64,000 bases of DNA from Aphrocallistes beatrix. Lineage: Eukaryota; Porifera; Hexactinellida; Sceptrulophora; Aphrocallistidae. Shown here in pieces: positions 21,299 to 33,095 of this stretch. Location of the stretch: NCBI GenBank assembly GCA_963281255.1, contig OY725496.1, forward strand, positions 2,790,001-2,854,000, written 5' to 3'. The first letter of the stretch is position 1. Each line of letters starts with the position of its first letter. The notes under the pieces were generated by a model that had not been told where the DNA came from, made no database searches, and saw only the letters and a list, made by a program, of their open reading frames with translations. Position numbers and translations under genes: made by a program.

Positions 21299-21523
21299 AA
21301 ACAAGCGCACTTCGCGTATTTGCGCTGTGCGGCAGGAGGACACTATGTCCGCTATAGGCGTGCTTTGGGCGCCTAGGCTAACATTGATTAATTTTGATTT
21401 AGATAGTATCTCTAAATGCGCATGTCTTACTGTCGTAATCGATAACACTAAAAAAACAACCAAATTTGTTAATTTTTCAATTTTTGATGATATTGTATCA
21501 TATTTAAAAGAAATATTAATGTA
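21299..21523 (-). mobile_element. Short deleted repeat A copy
   Basis: The tip ACAAGCGCACTTCGCG with decayed hairpins leads into body sequence to CAATTTTTGATGATATTG. The second half of the body is missing. Confidence 0.65.
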
Positions 21524-22548
21524 CATCCTTACTTATTAAAACTCGATTAATGTGTGTATATATATATATATACACTATGAACAAAAGTATTCGTACACCC
21601 CATAATTTCATATACAAAGTTATAATACTGATTTATTTAGCGAGTCAAGGTATTTAATTGGTAAGAGATACGCTTAATTTAACTTCAAATTCGAATTCTC
21701 CATATTCGAATTACTCATTTTATGATCTTTCCACTAAATTGATCTCCCACAAGGTTAAATATTCTCAGACTGTGCCACATCGTACCACTTATGCCATCAT
21801 ATACAATGATGATTACTCGTGATATGTGCCATAGGGTAGCAAATGCCGAAAATACTTAATTCTGAAGGAGAGTAATTAAGTTAAAAGCTTATAAAGTGGC
21901 TAATTTGAATGTGGAGAATTCGAATTTGAAGACATATTAAGTGTATCTCTTACCAATTAAATACCTTGACTCGCTAAATAAATCAGTATTATAACTATTT
22001 GTATGGGGATTTATGGGATGTACGAATACTTTTGTTCAGTCAGTGTATATATACGTATATCTGTAACGAATTGATTGGAGAAACTGCCGGATTTTTGGCA
22101 TGTGTGAGTCTTTTGGGGATGGCTCTGAATAGGTTCTGAACTCAGATCAAAATGTTGACTCATCATGGAATTATGACGTCATTGTCAACCTTTTTTATTA
22201 TTAGAGATTTCAGTTTTTCGACGATAACTCAGCCATTTTAGGTGATAGAAAGCTGAAAATTTAAAAGAATGTGTATATAATATACCTCACATATGATGCA
22301 ACTATCATCATAAAATGATGACTTATCACTATGTTATGACGTCATCATTACGCATCAAAAAAATTAAAAATTAACAGATTTGATGATTTTTCGAGTCATA
22401 CTATCGATTATGACAGTAAAACAGACATATTTAGAGATGTTGCCTCCCTTATAATTAATCAATGATACCGCAGGTGCCCTAAGGGCGCCTCCGGCGGACA
22501 CCAAGTGTCTGCCAGCCCCGCAGCGCAAGCAAGCGAATCGCGCTTGTA
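21524..22548 (+). mobile_element. Repeat A copy interrupted by a MITE
   Basis: The 5' end is ATCCTTACTTATTAAAACTC, the 3' tip GCGAATCGCGCTTGTA. The MITE at 21573-22045 sits in its (TA)n tract. Both CRE palindromes are intact. A partial second 5' block follows at 22567-22590. Confidence 0.8.
21573..22045. mobile_element. Tc1-type foldback MITE, variant 2
   Basis: Ends CACTATGAACAAAAGTATTC and CACTGACTGAACAAAAGTAT (opposite strand) are flanked by TA. The arms are complementary over most of the length, with a centre near 21800. It shares AAAAGTATTCGTACA with the MITEs at 26042 and 36518 but has a different interior. Confidence 0.85.
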
Positions 22549-22946
22549 TAGTATATCTATCTATCTATCTGCAACGAATTGATTGCACTTTTTCACTAAA
22601 CTTCTTAAACTTAAACTTAAACTTAAACTATGTAAATACTTAGTTTCCACTAAGTATTACAACTTTTTCAAATACTTAATTAAATACTAAGTAATAATAC
22701 TTAGTTTTTGTTTAGATTCATGATAAACTAAATATTACGTATTTCTCAATCATGCTGTAAATAATTTCGTTATGCTTTGGATCAAGGTCGATCTTTCAAT
22801 ATTTGGTATATTGAAATCGAAGAGGATATTGAAATTGAACCCCATGATTTACTACAAGTGTTCAGGAAATTCTCCAATCAGTAAGAAAATATTATTATAT
22901 TTAGTAAGTGTATTGAGATAACAACATAATTAAACATTTATTTAGT

Positions 22947-23461
22947 TTAGTCTTTATCCTGCAGGTAAAATGGAGGTAGGAATGGGAAATATTGCTGCTG
23001 ATATGCATGCGGTATTTGAGTTGCAGCAGATTGGAAAAGATGTAGCGGATTCGTTTGCATCACTGAAGGCGTGTTTCCTATCATCGCAGTCAGTCTACTC
23101 TGATTGTAGATTAATGCATCCAAAGTATCTGCAATGCGATCCATTTTGCAACTAATGCTCTCGGTGAATTGATCCATTTTAGACACTATTGCCTTGAGAA
23201 TCTCAACCTTCTTCACTTTCTCCAAATTCTCCAAAATATTTTCATGACACTATCGGTCCCAGGATCACTTAGCTATCTCTTCCTTGGAGGATGAATGTCA
23301 AGTTCCACCAATTCTGAACTAGCAGTTTGTGAACAACAGGGTTGAAAAGGAGCTGCAACTAGACTGGAGAGCATCTCAACCTCACTACGAGGGCTACAGT
23401 TCGTTTCAAAAGTATTGACACTAAACTTAAATACTAGGATTTTGAAAGTGAGATTCATCAA
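22947..23461 (-). pseudogene. Small accessory-type frame, family uncertain
   Basis: Frames 23461-23273 and 23234-22947 together encode a Ser/Pro-rich stretch ending PPRKR, then ENLEKVKKVEILKAIVSKMD and QFTESISCKMDRIADTLDAL. The heptad-like pattern resembles the C-terminal tail of Myb/SANT-type proteins carried by some transposons. No DNA-binding domain is visible. Confidence 0.35.
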
Positions 23462-23469
23462 CGCACGAT

Positions 23470-23830
23470 TTTAACCTTTCATCTTAAAAGGGATTTTCTT
23501 TTGCTTTCGTCCACATCCCTACGCTACTTCGATTTAGCATGACGGAACGTTCATCTGTGAAATATACACTTTTCCAGTTGTCCTTGATATGACCTTTCAC
23601 CATTGAACTCTTTCCACACCTGTTTCATGTGTAATAAATGGTCCCATGGTGGGCGATTTATAGTTAACCCCGCAACTTTGAGTAGCTCGATTGATGTGGA
23701 AGTAGTGGGAGCATTTGAAAACTTTTGAAAGCACAGGATTGGCGTGAAGAGATCGTATATACATCTTTGTGAAACAGCATATAGTTCTTATGATTTATTT
23801 TTTGTGCGAAAAGCTAGTAACTCTAGGGCT
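23470..23830 (-). pseudogene. Tc1-like transposase remnant
   Basis: Minus-strand pieces in shifting frames read LLKVAGLTINRPPWDHLLHM, then, after a frame change, HIKDNWKSVYFTDERSVMLN and GMWTKAKENPF. The order W-K-x-V-x-F-x-D-E, with the first catalytic Asp in FTDE, is that of Tc1/mariner-superfamily transposases. The rest of the DDE domain was not recovered. Confidence 0.65.
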
Positions 23831-24775
23831 ATCCGCTGAATTTTTAGTGTTCCAAGCTATTTTTATCTCGAATTAGAGATTTTATTCGAAAAAGGTCCTC
23901 ATTGGTTTTCCAGTTCTTCGCGAAATATTTCCTGCTGAAGTAGTCCCTGCATCAATTAACATTTTCATCGTCTTTCTTTAATCAAATTGAGCCATTCAAG
24001 AAGCTAATACGTTTAAAGAAGGCATTCATAGACGAGAAATATGAAACAAATCTGCTTTGACGAACTTGAATTTGAAATTGTAATTTTTCCCATAGCATAA
24101 GAATTTTCAAAGGGCACTTCATAAAATGTAATTATAAAGACGGCTTTCTGAAGTCAAAACTTGATTTGTGGACATAATATACAACAATAGTAATAATAAG
24201 CAACAAAACTAATAGTAATATGATGCATGAGAAACTGCATTGTACTCAATTGGCAGATGAATTTTTGAATTTGCAAAAAGTGCCAATACTTTTGAAACAG
24301 GCTATTAGATGACACCATGGAAATATCCAGGCCGCCAATAATCCCTTCAAAACAGTCTCTTCCCTTGATAGACTTTATGAATTTATACTATTTCTGTTTA
24401 TATATTTAGTAATTGTAGTTATTAAAACAAATATCCTTGTTAATCAAATCATCTTTGAATTTACGTAAACCTATCAGTATGACATTTTACCGTACTGAAT
24501 GCGTAATTAAGGTGAGTTCGGAATAATATGAAAGTGAAACTAAATGTATTATTACGTAGTTATGACCATAAGTATTACGTTCAAGCAGAAATATCATTTC
24601 CAAAATAAGAATAAACATTATGCAAAGATTATTTAGATTGATTTTTGAAGTTAAGTCTCCTCAGACTTCGACTTAAAACAATACTTAAATTTACATAAAA
24701 GACTAAGTAAAACTAAGTATATAACTAAGTATTGTACTTAAACTTAAGAAACCTGTATTTTTCCTTAGTTTGGCC

Positions 24776-25500
24776 TCGTGAATAAGGCTCTTGGAGTCAC
24801 ATTGATTAATCATAAGCGAGATAACATCCCCAAATACGTCTGTCCTACTGTGATAATCGATATCGCACCAAAATCACCAAATTTGTCAATTTTATAAATT
24901 TTGATGCGTAATGATTACGTCATAACATAGTGATGAGTCATCATTTTTGGATGCTAGTTATAGCATAAGCGAGATATATTAATATACATATTCTATTAAA
25001 ATTTCAGCCTTCTATCTCCTAAATGGATGAGTTATAGTCGAAAAACTGAAATTTCTAATAATAAAAAAGGTGACAATGACGTCATAATTCCATGATGAGT
25101 GGACATTTTCGTCTGAGCTCAGAATATAGTGGAGCCATAGCCAAAAATCAGCTTTATGTGCCTGGCAGTTTCTTCAATCAATTCGCCACAGATATATATA
25201 TATACTTTTAGCTATGGCTCCACTATGTTCTGAGCTCAGACGAAAATGTCGACTCATCATGGAATTATGACGTCATTGTCACCTTTTTATAATTAGAAAT
25301 ATCAGTTTTTCAACTATAACTCAGCCATTGTAAGTGATAGAAGGCTGAAATTTTAATAGAATGTGTATATTAATATATCTCATATAAGCTACAACTGTCA
25401 TTAAAAAATGATTACTCAACACTTTGTTATGACGTCATCATTCCGCCTCAAAGATTAAAAAACTGACAAATTTTGTGATTTTTCTTGCGATATAACATTA
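24776..25500. mobile_element. Head-to-head pair of repeat A copies
   Basis: A minus copy (24776-25198, tip missing) and a plus copy (25207-25500, 3'-truncated) meet at GATATATATATATAC. Together they make an inverted repeat with arms of about 290 bp. All four CRE palindromes are present. Confidence 0.8.
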
Positions 25501-26041
25501 GTTTGAGCATTTTTCCTAATTATTTTGGAAGTTCTTGCCTTGGATTTCCCTGATTCGGTCAAAATCCCCAATTTATGTAAATATTAGCCTAAATTCTTAG
25601 TTCTCACCTCCTTATATAATTTTTATATTGGAATATATAAAATTCATTGATAATAATTGCACTACACCCTATGGAATGTTAAGTTTTAGATTAATATCAT
25701 GTGATGACATAGCATTTTTGAAAATCCAAATTTGAAAACTGAAAGTCGTAGACTCTCGTTCAAACCTCCTAATATACTTTATAGAAGCTCTTTATTCATT
25801 CTAAGCTTATGGATTATACTTCGTAGTGCTAGGAATATGGATTATTATTCACAATTATCTCAACATATTCGGAGTTAGGGACCTTAAAGAAATTTGTAGA
25901 TTTTAGGTGTACTTTAGCTGTTTCTTTCCAAAATTTAGCTGTAATGCACCTAAATCATCAGTATAATTGCTTAATCCATTTTCAGCACCTAATTGAGGAG
26001 TGAAGATTATGAAATTTTTCATCGGCAACTAACCACATATA
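25501..26041. repeat. Fragment of the 60-kb foldback family
   Basis: ATTATTTTGGAAGTTCTTGCC, AAAGTCGTAGACTCTC and TAGAAGCTCTTTATTCATTC match the left arm of the element at 60186-62665 over about 450 bp. Neither terminus is present. Confidence 0.75.
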
Positions 26042-26515
26042 CACTGCCCTACCAAAAGTATTCGTACACCTCAATATTTCCCATTAATATAGTACTAAAA
26101 TGGCTATATTAAAGAATGATCATGCAGTTAAAATATAAGAGATATAGTATATTTGATTTCAGATTCGTATTCTACGCATTTGAATTACCTATTTTAAGTT
26201 TCAAATCAATTGCTAATTGCCAAGGTTAAAATTCCCGACCTGTGCCACCATGTACCACTTTTCTAGAGTCTCAACCACTGTGGCAGATGGTGATAGGTGA
26301 CACAGGGTAGCACAGGATGAGAAATTTCGGCATAGTTAAAACTTTATTGATTTGAAAACTCTAAAATAGGTAATTCAAATGCGTAGAATACGAATCCGAA
26401 AACAAATATACTGTAACTCGTCTAGTTTAACTGCATGACAGTTCAGTAATAGACGCATTTAGTACTATTTTAATGGGAAATATTGAGGTGTACGAATACT
26501 TTTGGTAGGGTAGTG
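26042..26515. mobile_element. Tc1-type foldback MITE, copy 1
   Basis: 474 bp, TA flanks, ends CACTGCCCTACCAAAAGTAT and CACTACCCTACCAAAAGTAT. Almost identical to the 474-bp copy at 36518-36991. Confidence 0.9.
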
Positions 26516-26525
26516 TATATACATA

Positions 26526-27366
26526 CAAGCGCGCTCTGTTTGCTTGCGCTGCGCGGCTGGATGACACTTTATGCCTGCCGGAAGCGCCCTTTGGGTGCCT
26601 GGGGTCACATTGATTAACTATAAGGGTGATAACATCTCTAAATACATCTGTCTTATTGCTAGAATCGATATCGCAAGAAAAATCACCAAATTTGTCAATT
26701 TTTCAATTTTTGATGCGTAAAGATGACGTCACAACAGGGTGATGAGTCATCATTTTGATGATAGTTCTATCATATGTGATGTATGTTAGTATACAGATTC
26801 AGTAAAAATTTCAGGCTTCTATCTATAATGGCTGAGTTATGCTCGAATAACTGTATTGCTTAACTTTTAATAATGTGACAATGACGTCATAATTCCATGA
26901 TGAGTCGACATTTTCGTCTGAGCTCAGAACTTACTGGAGCCATAGCCAAAAGACTCACATATGCCAAAAATCAGCTTCCTGCGCCCTGCAGTTTCTTCAA
27001 TCAATTCGCTACAGATATCTATATCTATATATATACATACACAAACATTAATCGAGTTTTAATAGTAAGGGTAGAAGGCTGAAATTTTAATAGAATCTGT
27101 ATACTAATATACCTCACATATGATGTAACTTTCATCAAAAAATGATGACTCATCACTTTGTTATGACGTCATCATTACTCATCAAAAATTTTAAAAATTG
27201 CAAATTTGGTGATTCGTGCGATATCGATTATAACAGTATTACAGAAGCATTTAGAGATGTTATTGCCCTGATAATGAACCAATGTGACCCCAGGCGACCG
27301 AATGGAGCCTCCGGAGGACACAAAGTGTCCGCCAGCCGCGCAGCTCAAGAAAGCGACGCGCTTGTA
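26526..27366. mobile_element. Head-to-head repeat A copies
   Basis: The minus copy 26526-27070 ends TTTTAATAGTAAGG; the plus copy 27071-27366 starts in mid-body (GTAGAAGGCTGAAATT) and ends GCGACGCGCTTGTA. The plus copy lacks its 5' third, including the second CRE. Confidence 0.75.
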
Positions 27367-27371
27367 TTTTA

Positions 27372-27888
27372 CAAGCGCGCTTCGCTTGCTTACGCTGCGC
27401 AGCTTGCGGACACTTTGTGTCCGCCGGAGGCTCACTTCGGTCGCTTGGGGTCACATTGGTTAATTATAAGGAGATAACATCTCTAAATAAGTCTCTCCTA
27501 TTGGTAAAATTTATATCGCACGAAAAATCAAATTTTGATGAGTAATGATGACGTCATGACAAAGTGATGAGTCTTCATTTTTGATGATAGTTACATAATA
27601 TGTGAAGTATGTTAGTATACAGATTCTCTTAAAATTTCAGCAATCTATCTCCTATAATGGCTGAGTTATGCTAAAATAACTGTATTGCGTAACTTTTAGA
27701 AATGTGACGATGACGTCATAATTCCATGATTAGTCGACATTTTGCTCTGAGCTCAGAACTTGCTGGAGCCATAGCCAAAAGACTCTCACATGCCAAAAAT
27801 CAGCTTTCTGCGCCCTGCAGTTTCTTCAATCAATTCGTTACAGAGATATATATATATACATTAATCGATTTTTAATAGTAAGGATATA
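27372..27888 (-). mobile_element. Repeat A copy
   Basis: Nearly complete: TACAAGCGCGCTTCGC at the tip, GCGGACACTTTGTGTCCGC hairpin, both TGACGTCA sites, and a 5' end TTTTTAATAGTAAGGAT. Confidence 0.85.
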
Positions 27889-28637
27889 TTAAAACGCTAG
27901 GATTTTTTTGTTTGTTTGTCCGAATTGATTGAATAATTGGCAAGTCGTAGGAATATGAAAATTGGGATGCAGTTGTCAAATGATATTACTACGGTTAAGT
28001 TCTAAGTTCAAGCGAAATTTTCACACCTCTATAAAAAAATGGAAAACAATTTTTCACACCTTTTCTATACAAAATAGATGACTACACTGTCCCAATGGAA
28101 ATCATTGTACGACACTACAATAGATTGTCATTGTTATTAATACTTCAAAGCCACAACTTATGTTTGATATCTTAGATGTATCAAAAATGTATAGCAATAA
28201 AAAAGATTATGTGCAAATTTTACACCTTTATATACATATTTTCGCACCATTTGACGAATTTTGAAAAATATACTATACTAGCTTCTAATGGGTGACATGG
28301 GGTTTTTAGGGGTGTAGATTTCGAATATCATATTTTCAGGTCTATGTGATAAATTATTTGATTACTTTTATTACATTATATACATAAAGTAAACAATTTC
28401 TAAAATTATGATAGAGACTAGCTTCCAACTGTTGACATATGGTTTTTATCGGTGTAGAATTCGAATTTTATATTTTCAGATCGATATGATAAATTATTTG
28501 TTAGCTTTTGTTTAAAATATTTAAATAAATTAATAAAATATGCTGGATTGAGTAATTCCAGGCGCCCGCAGGGCGGCTCTGTGAACACAAAGTGTCCGCA
28601 AGCCGCGCAGCGCAAGAAAGCGAAGCGTGCTTGTAGT
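27889..28637 (+). mobile_element. Repeat B copy, near full length
   Basis: The 5' end ATATTAAAACGCTAGGA leads to GTCCGAATTGATTGAA, the GGTGTGAAAA block, two ~137-bp internal units (TTCCAACTGTTGACAT..., GATAAATTATTTGTTA) and the tip GCGAAGCGTGCTTGTA. The order matches the copies at 31884 and 54337. Confidence 0.8.
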
Positions 28638-29690
28638 ATAATAAGACACATTTGCGAAATCAACAATTATGCATAATTGTTCATCTAATGCGACAATTAT
28701 GCATATTTCTACAATTTCGTAGATATTTCCTGTGCTTTTCGAGCCATTCTTTTTGATTTATTATTCCAATTAGTTCTAGGACAGTGTGTGTAGTATGTGT
28801 TCGTTGAATACATTCCACAAAATGAGTGAAAACTGACTTACCAACCAATTCTCTTCAAATTATTTTATAAATCCACATATAGAAATATGATGAGGTGTTA
28901 ATGATTTAACGATTTGTCAGCCAAAGAACTAGATTTGCAGGTCTAAATGCTAGGGTTATAATTCACTTAGACCCAAAACTTCTGGGTGAAGATGTTACCA
29001 GTAATCTCAAAAATCAACAGAATTTTTATTCTGATTCTCAATTCTTTTTCGTCTACTTACTTATGTTAGGCCGGGTTTTAGTCTCTGATTACCATAAAAA
29101 CCAAGCAACGTGACATATTAGAATGCAAGGAGATTTGAGATCAAAATTCAGCAAACAGCCCCTTGGTTTGCAGAGTTAGTGGCGATAAAAACACGTAAAA
29201 GTTTCTCTTGACTATCTAATTAGAATTCTAATTAGCTATACTACATGTTAGAAAATAAGCATCAAAAAATTAATGGGGTTGCATTCATGGATTCTGAGTT
29301 CCAACCCTTCCTGGCCATTCAAATGTGTTTTATTTTGTCTTTTGGTGTCGGAGCCAAAATCGGATACTTTGTTGCACACCCCATACTCTCAAAGCATATA
29401 TTCCCAGAATTTCAGACTTCTCTTATGGTTTGGCATTCTCTTATGGATTGGCCAGGACGAAAATCACCGAGAATAAATATTTAAAAACTTACAAATTTTC
29501 AATAATAAATTCAAATAAAACTATGTAATGACAGTAAATTCCTTCGCTCAAAATTTAGCATTAATTACAAAAAGCTAGTGTGAGATTGTTATAGAGCTAA
29601 TAGTATATTGTTGAAATAAGCATTTCCATTGATAAAATTAAATAGCACATAAGATCCGGTTTAGACTTGCAAATGTTCATTTACACATAA
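28638..29690. other. Spacer, no feature recognised
   Basis: AT-rich DNA with short overlapping frames around 29245-29528 that share the same DNA in three frames and look non-coding. No repeat end was recognised. Confidence 0.4.
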
Positions 29691-30411
29691 GGTGGGGCTT
29701 AAGTTCTGTCCCCAGCATATTTGGGCATATTTTTCCACGACTCCCATAATCTTAGTTATTATAATGATTAGATATTGTAGATAGAATATTCTGAACGATT
29801 TTCTTTTTGTCCAATCTAGAACCTTGAACTACAACTTGCAGGACAAAGTTTTGGTGAAAAATGTGTCACGTGCCGCTTGTAAAATGGAGAATATGGTTAA
29901 CAACTTTCTCAACTATCTCTTCAGCATCGATATTCAGGGATGGATTAGCGTCCGAAATATTTTGTTAAACATTGAATTATCAAAGACATCTATCAAACTT
30001 AGTTCTCTATAAGCTGGCAATTAAATGACGAGTTGAAACAGGTCAATTTGAACAATGCTTTAAAATGGCAATTTTTTTCATATCACCAAAATATCAGAAT
30101 CAAATGATTGTCAGTATCTTTATCTCTACAACTTTTCTATGTTAAATTTCTTCAGAATGTAGGGAGTCTAGAGAGATAAATAGGAAAACAGTGATACCAT
30201 ATTCTCGATTATACCTGCGGCACGCGACACATTTTTTCCTCGCGAAATTTGTCCTACAAGTTGTAGTTCAAGGCTCTAGATTGGAAAAACTCTCGCAAAA
30301 TCATTCAGAATATTCTATTTATAATTTATAATCATTATGACTATAACTAGGATTATGGAGTCGAAGAAAAACTATGCCCAATTATGCTGAGGACATAAAT
30401 CATGCCCCACC
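29691..30411. mobile_element. Foldback element with GGTGGGGC ends
   Basis: Arms of roughly 200-230 bp begin GGTGGGGCTTAAGTTCTGTC on the left and GGTGGGGCATGATTTATGTC on the opposite strand at the right. They share AATCTAGAACCTTGAACTAC (left) with small differences. No ORF and no clear target duplication. Confidence 0.75.
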
Positions 30412-30663
30412 CAGTAGAGCTGAATGATATTTCATAATGATTACTTTGCAAGATTTATATGATTATTTATTTGTATACGCCAGGGGACAAAATTATTTAA
30501 AGACTTCATTATTTCACATACAAATTGTACTAAAATTGGTTTATTCATGAAGAGGATTGTTTCTAAATGGAATGGGATACAGCAATCAGATTCCAGATTT
30601 GTATCATAAGTGCTGTCGTATTATATAATTTACATTTATGATCGTTTATTCAATGTACTAGAA

Positions 30664-30820
30664 GACCATGTCAGATCATCATTTAATGCTAAATTCGTGC
30701 TCAGCACTAAATTTCCAACAATTTGATATATATATTGACCATATTTGGAGAATCTTTTGGATGTCCGTGCATAGCAACGGCCTGGAATTTTTTCACATTC
30801 CTGGCCGTTGCTAGGAACTG
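30664..30820. repeat. One arm of the 41.3-kb foldback MITE
   Basis: GTCAGATCATCATTTAATGC, CAATTTGATATATATATTG and CCTGGCCGTTGCTAGGAA match the left arm and centre of 41277-41528. It interrupts the Tc1-like transposase. Confidence 0.75.
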
Positions 30821-31114
30821 AACATTCGTAGTTAAGTTCAACCGGACCACTTCAAATGAGGTGGCGCCGGGCCTGCTTCCCTCTTTTCCCCAAAGTTTTA
30901 GAATGATGATTTTAGGGATGCGAGAGAGGATTTTTGGGCGTCCGTTTCTGGGCAATGTTTCCATGGACTGGCCTAGTATATCCAGACGAGACAATCTCTG
31001 GACCGATCTAAACGAAACATTGAGTTTTTCCGCGACTATTTTCATTGTCAAACCGGCCTTAAACATCCCAATGGCTTTACTACGAACTTCAATACTATGG
31101 TCATTAACATCCAT
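30820..31114 (-). pseudogene. Tc1-like transposase N-terminal fragment
   Basis: Starting at MDVNDHSIEVRSKAIGMFKA the frame encodes the paired-type helix-turn-helix of Tc1 transposases (GLTMKIVAEKLNVSFRSVQR, then RNGRPKILSR). It stops being transposase after LTTNVQ, where an arm of the foldback repeat of 41277-41528 begins. The DDE domain is absent. The ~39 residues upstream of this Met are not transposase. Confidence 0.75.
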
Positions 31115-31324
31115 TTTCTGAAAATAATAATAAAATACAAAAGTTAGGGAAAATCGACAAGAAGAGAGAAAATAATTGAAATATGTGCTGAGAACTAGCC
31201 TCAAAACTTTAAAATAATAGAAGAATAATAAACAAATACGTTAAGTATATGGGCGCTGATTAAATTCAAACTGAAAATAGGTTTGGATATACGACAGCAC
31301 TTTTGATACACCCTGTACATTCAA

Positions 31325-31830
31325 ATCAGTTACAGAATTTTCTAATTAATCATTAATTCCTAACTTTCAGTGCCACCTTATGCCACTTACCCCATGCCGA
31401 CGGAGGCGGTTAGACCAGTTAGGCTGACGACTTTTAATGGCGCTTAATACTAAAAGGCCTAGAAGGCCTGTCCAGTGTTGAAATCGACTCCACTTTTCAG
31501 AACCTGCCCCAACTCGAAATTTGAATTTGTATTCTGTAAGCCCAATCTGAACCCGACCCGAATCCGATTCCAACTCTGCCCTAACCACAATAGTTATTGT
31601 GAAGCCTTGGGCCTGACCACTTCACAACAGCTCCCGCCGGGTTGATTACGCCCATTTTAACCGCTATCAACAAGGCAATTAATAATATCACATGGTGGAT
31701 CGGTTCAGGCTGATAAGATTATTCATTGAGTTAATTAATTAATTAGATAAGCACAAATATGATTAATTCGAACGAGTAGGATATTTGTAGTATGCGAAAT
31801 TTTGGATATACAATACTCATGAGAAGGTTG
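31325..31830. other. Spacer with a GC-rich unknown patch
   Basis: 31370-31650 is GC-rich (CATGCCGACGGAGGCGG, CCCGACCCGAATCCGA) and carries a weak minus frame. No family recognised; an unknown SINE-like or foreign patch is possible. Confidence 0.35.
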
Positions 31831-32622
31831 TGTATCCTTACTATTAAAACTCGCTTAATATATATATATATATATATATATATAAGCGCGCTTCGCTTGC
31901 TTGCGATGCGCGGCATGCGGAAACTTTGTGTCCGCAGAGTCGCCCTGCGGGCGCTGGGATTACTAAATTCAACCAATTTTGTTAATTTATATAAATATTT
32001 TAAACTAAGGTTAACAAATAATTTATCATATCGATCAGAAAATATATCCTAATTCTACACCCCTGAAAACCTCATGTCAACCGTTGAGAGTAAGTTTCTA
32101 GCTTAATTTTGAGATTTGTTTACTTTATGTATCTAATGTAAACAAAAGTAAACAAATAATCTATCATTAAGATCTTAAAATATGATATTCGAAATCTACA
32201 CCCCTAAAAACCCCATTTCACCTGTTGGAAGCTAGTCTCTAGCATAATTTGCAAAATTCATCAAATGGTGTGAAAATATATACATAATCTTTTTTATTGC
32301 CATACACTATAATACATTTAAGATATCAAACAGTTGTGGCTTTAAAGTATTAATAACAATGACGATCTATTGTAGTGTCATACAATGGTTTCTATTGTGA
32401 TAGTATAGTCATTTATTTTGTATAGAAAAGGTGTGAAAAATTGCTTTCCATTTTATTTGCAGAGGTGTGAATATTTCGCTTAGATCTTAGAACTTAATCG
32501 TAGTGATATCATTTAACACCTACATGCCAATTTTCACATCTCTATGACTTCCCAATTCTTCAATCAATTCGGACAAACAAACAAACAAACAAATCCTAGC
32601 ATTTTAATATATAAGATATACA
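31831..32622 (-). mobile_element. Repeat A 5' end joined to a repeat B copy
   Basis: TATCCTTACTATTAAAACTC and a (TA)n tract lead into repeat B in minus orientation (31884-32617): tip AAGCGCGCTTCGCTTGC, two internal units, and the 5' end CTAGCATTTTAATATATAA. The B copy is about 730 bp. Confidence 0.8.
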
Positions 32623-32624
32623 AG

Positions 32625-33095
32625 GGCATTCGCTAGTTGGGCTGAGCGGCTAGTTGAGACTTTGCATCTTCCAAAGCACAGTTTGGGCACCTAAGCTCAC
32701 AATGATTAATTATAAAGTAGATAAACTAGTCAGTCTGAATGTCAAAATCAAAATCAATCGAAACTCAAAAAAATTGTCAATTTTTGAATTTTGATGTGCA
32801 ATGATGACGTCATAACAAAGTGATGAGTCATTATTTGATGATAGTTTTTATCAGGTGAACAATATTAATACACACAGTAAAATTCAGCATTATATCACCA
32901 AAAATTAGTTATAGTCGAAAATAAAAATATCTAAGAATGATGTCGACATTTTCGTCTGAAGTCAGAACTTGGTGGAGCAATAGTCAAAAGACTCCCACAT
33001 GCCAAAAATCTGTTTTCTGAGCCGGTTTCTTCAAACAATTAATTTCAGAGATATAAATTTCCTTACTATAAAAACTCGATTAATGTTTATATATA
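32625..33095 (-). mobile_element. Decayed repeat A copy plus a 5' end
   Basis: A strongly diverged minus copy (tip ACAAGGGCATTCGCTAG) ends at 33057 and is followed by a plus-oriented A 5' end, CCTTACTATAAAAACTCG. One CRE (near 32803) is intact; the second is lost by deletion. Confidence 0.65.

Larger units (their letters stand above)
22592..24770 (-). mobile_element. Decayed transposon with AACTTAAACTTAA ends
   Basis: CTTAAACTTAAACTTAAACT with ACTTAGTTT repeats opens at about 22597, and AACTAAGTAT...ACTTAAACTTAAG closes near 24755 in inverted orientation. It separates repeat A material on both sides. Inside are a decayed Tc1-like transposase and a second small frame. Confidence 0.55.
30601..31318 (-). 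mobile_element. Tc1-like deletion derivative
   Basis: Inverted ends TATCATAAGTGCTGTCGTAT (left) and TATCAAAAGTGCTGTCGTAT (opposite strand, right) bracket a truncated transposase gene. The right end continues to TACAGGGTG, an ending also found alone at 61835-61866. Confidence 0.7.

Noticed and set aside
22970-23155. 61-residue plus ORF
   Set aside because: Opposite to a better supported minus frame with heptad pattern.
29245-29528. Three overlapping plus ORFs of 67-79 residues
   Set aside because: Same DNA open in all three frames by chance, no domain.
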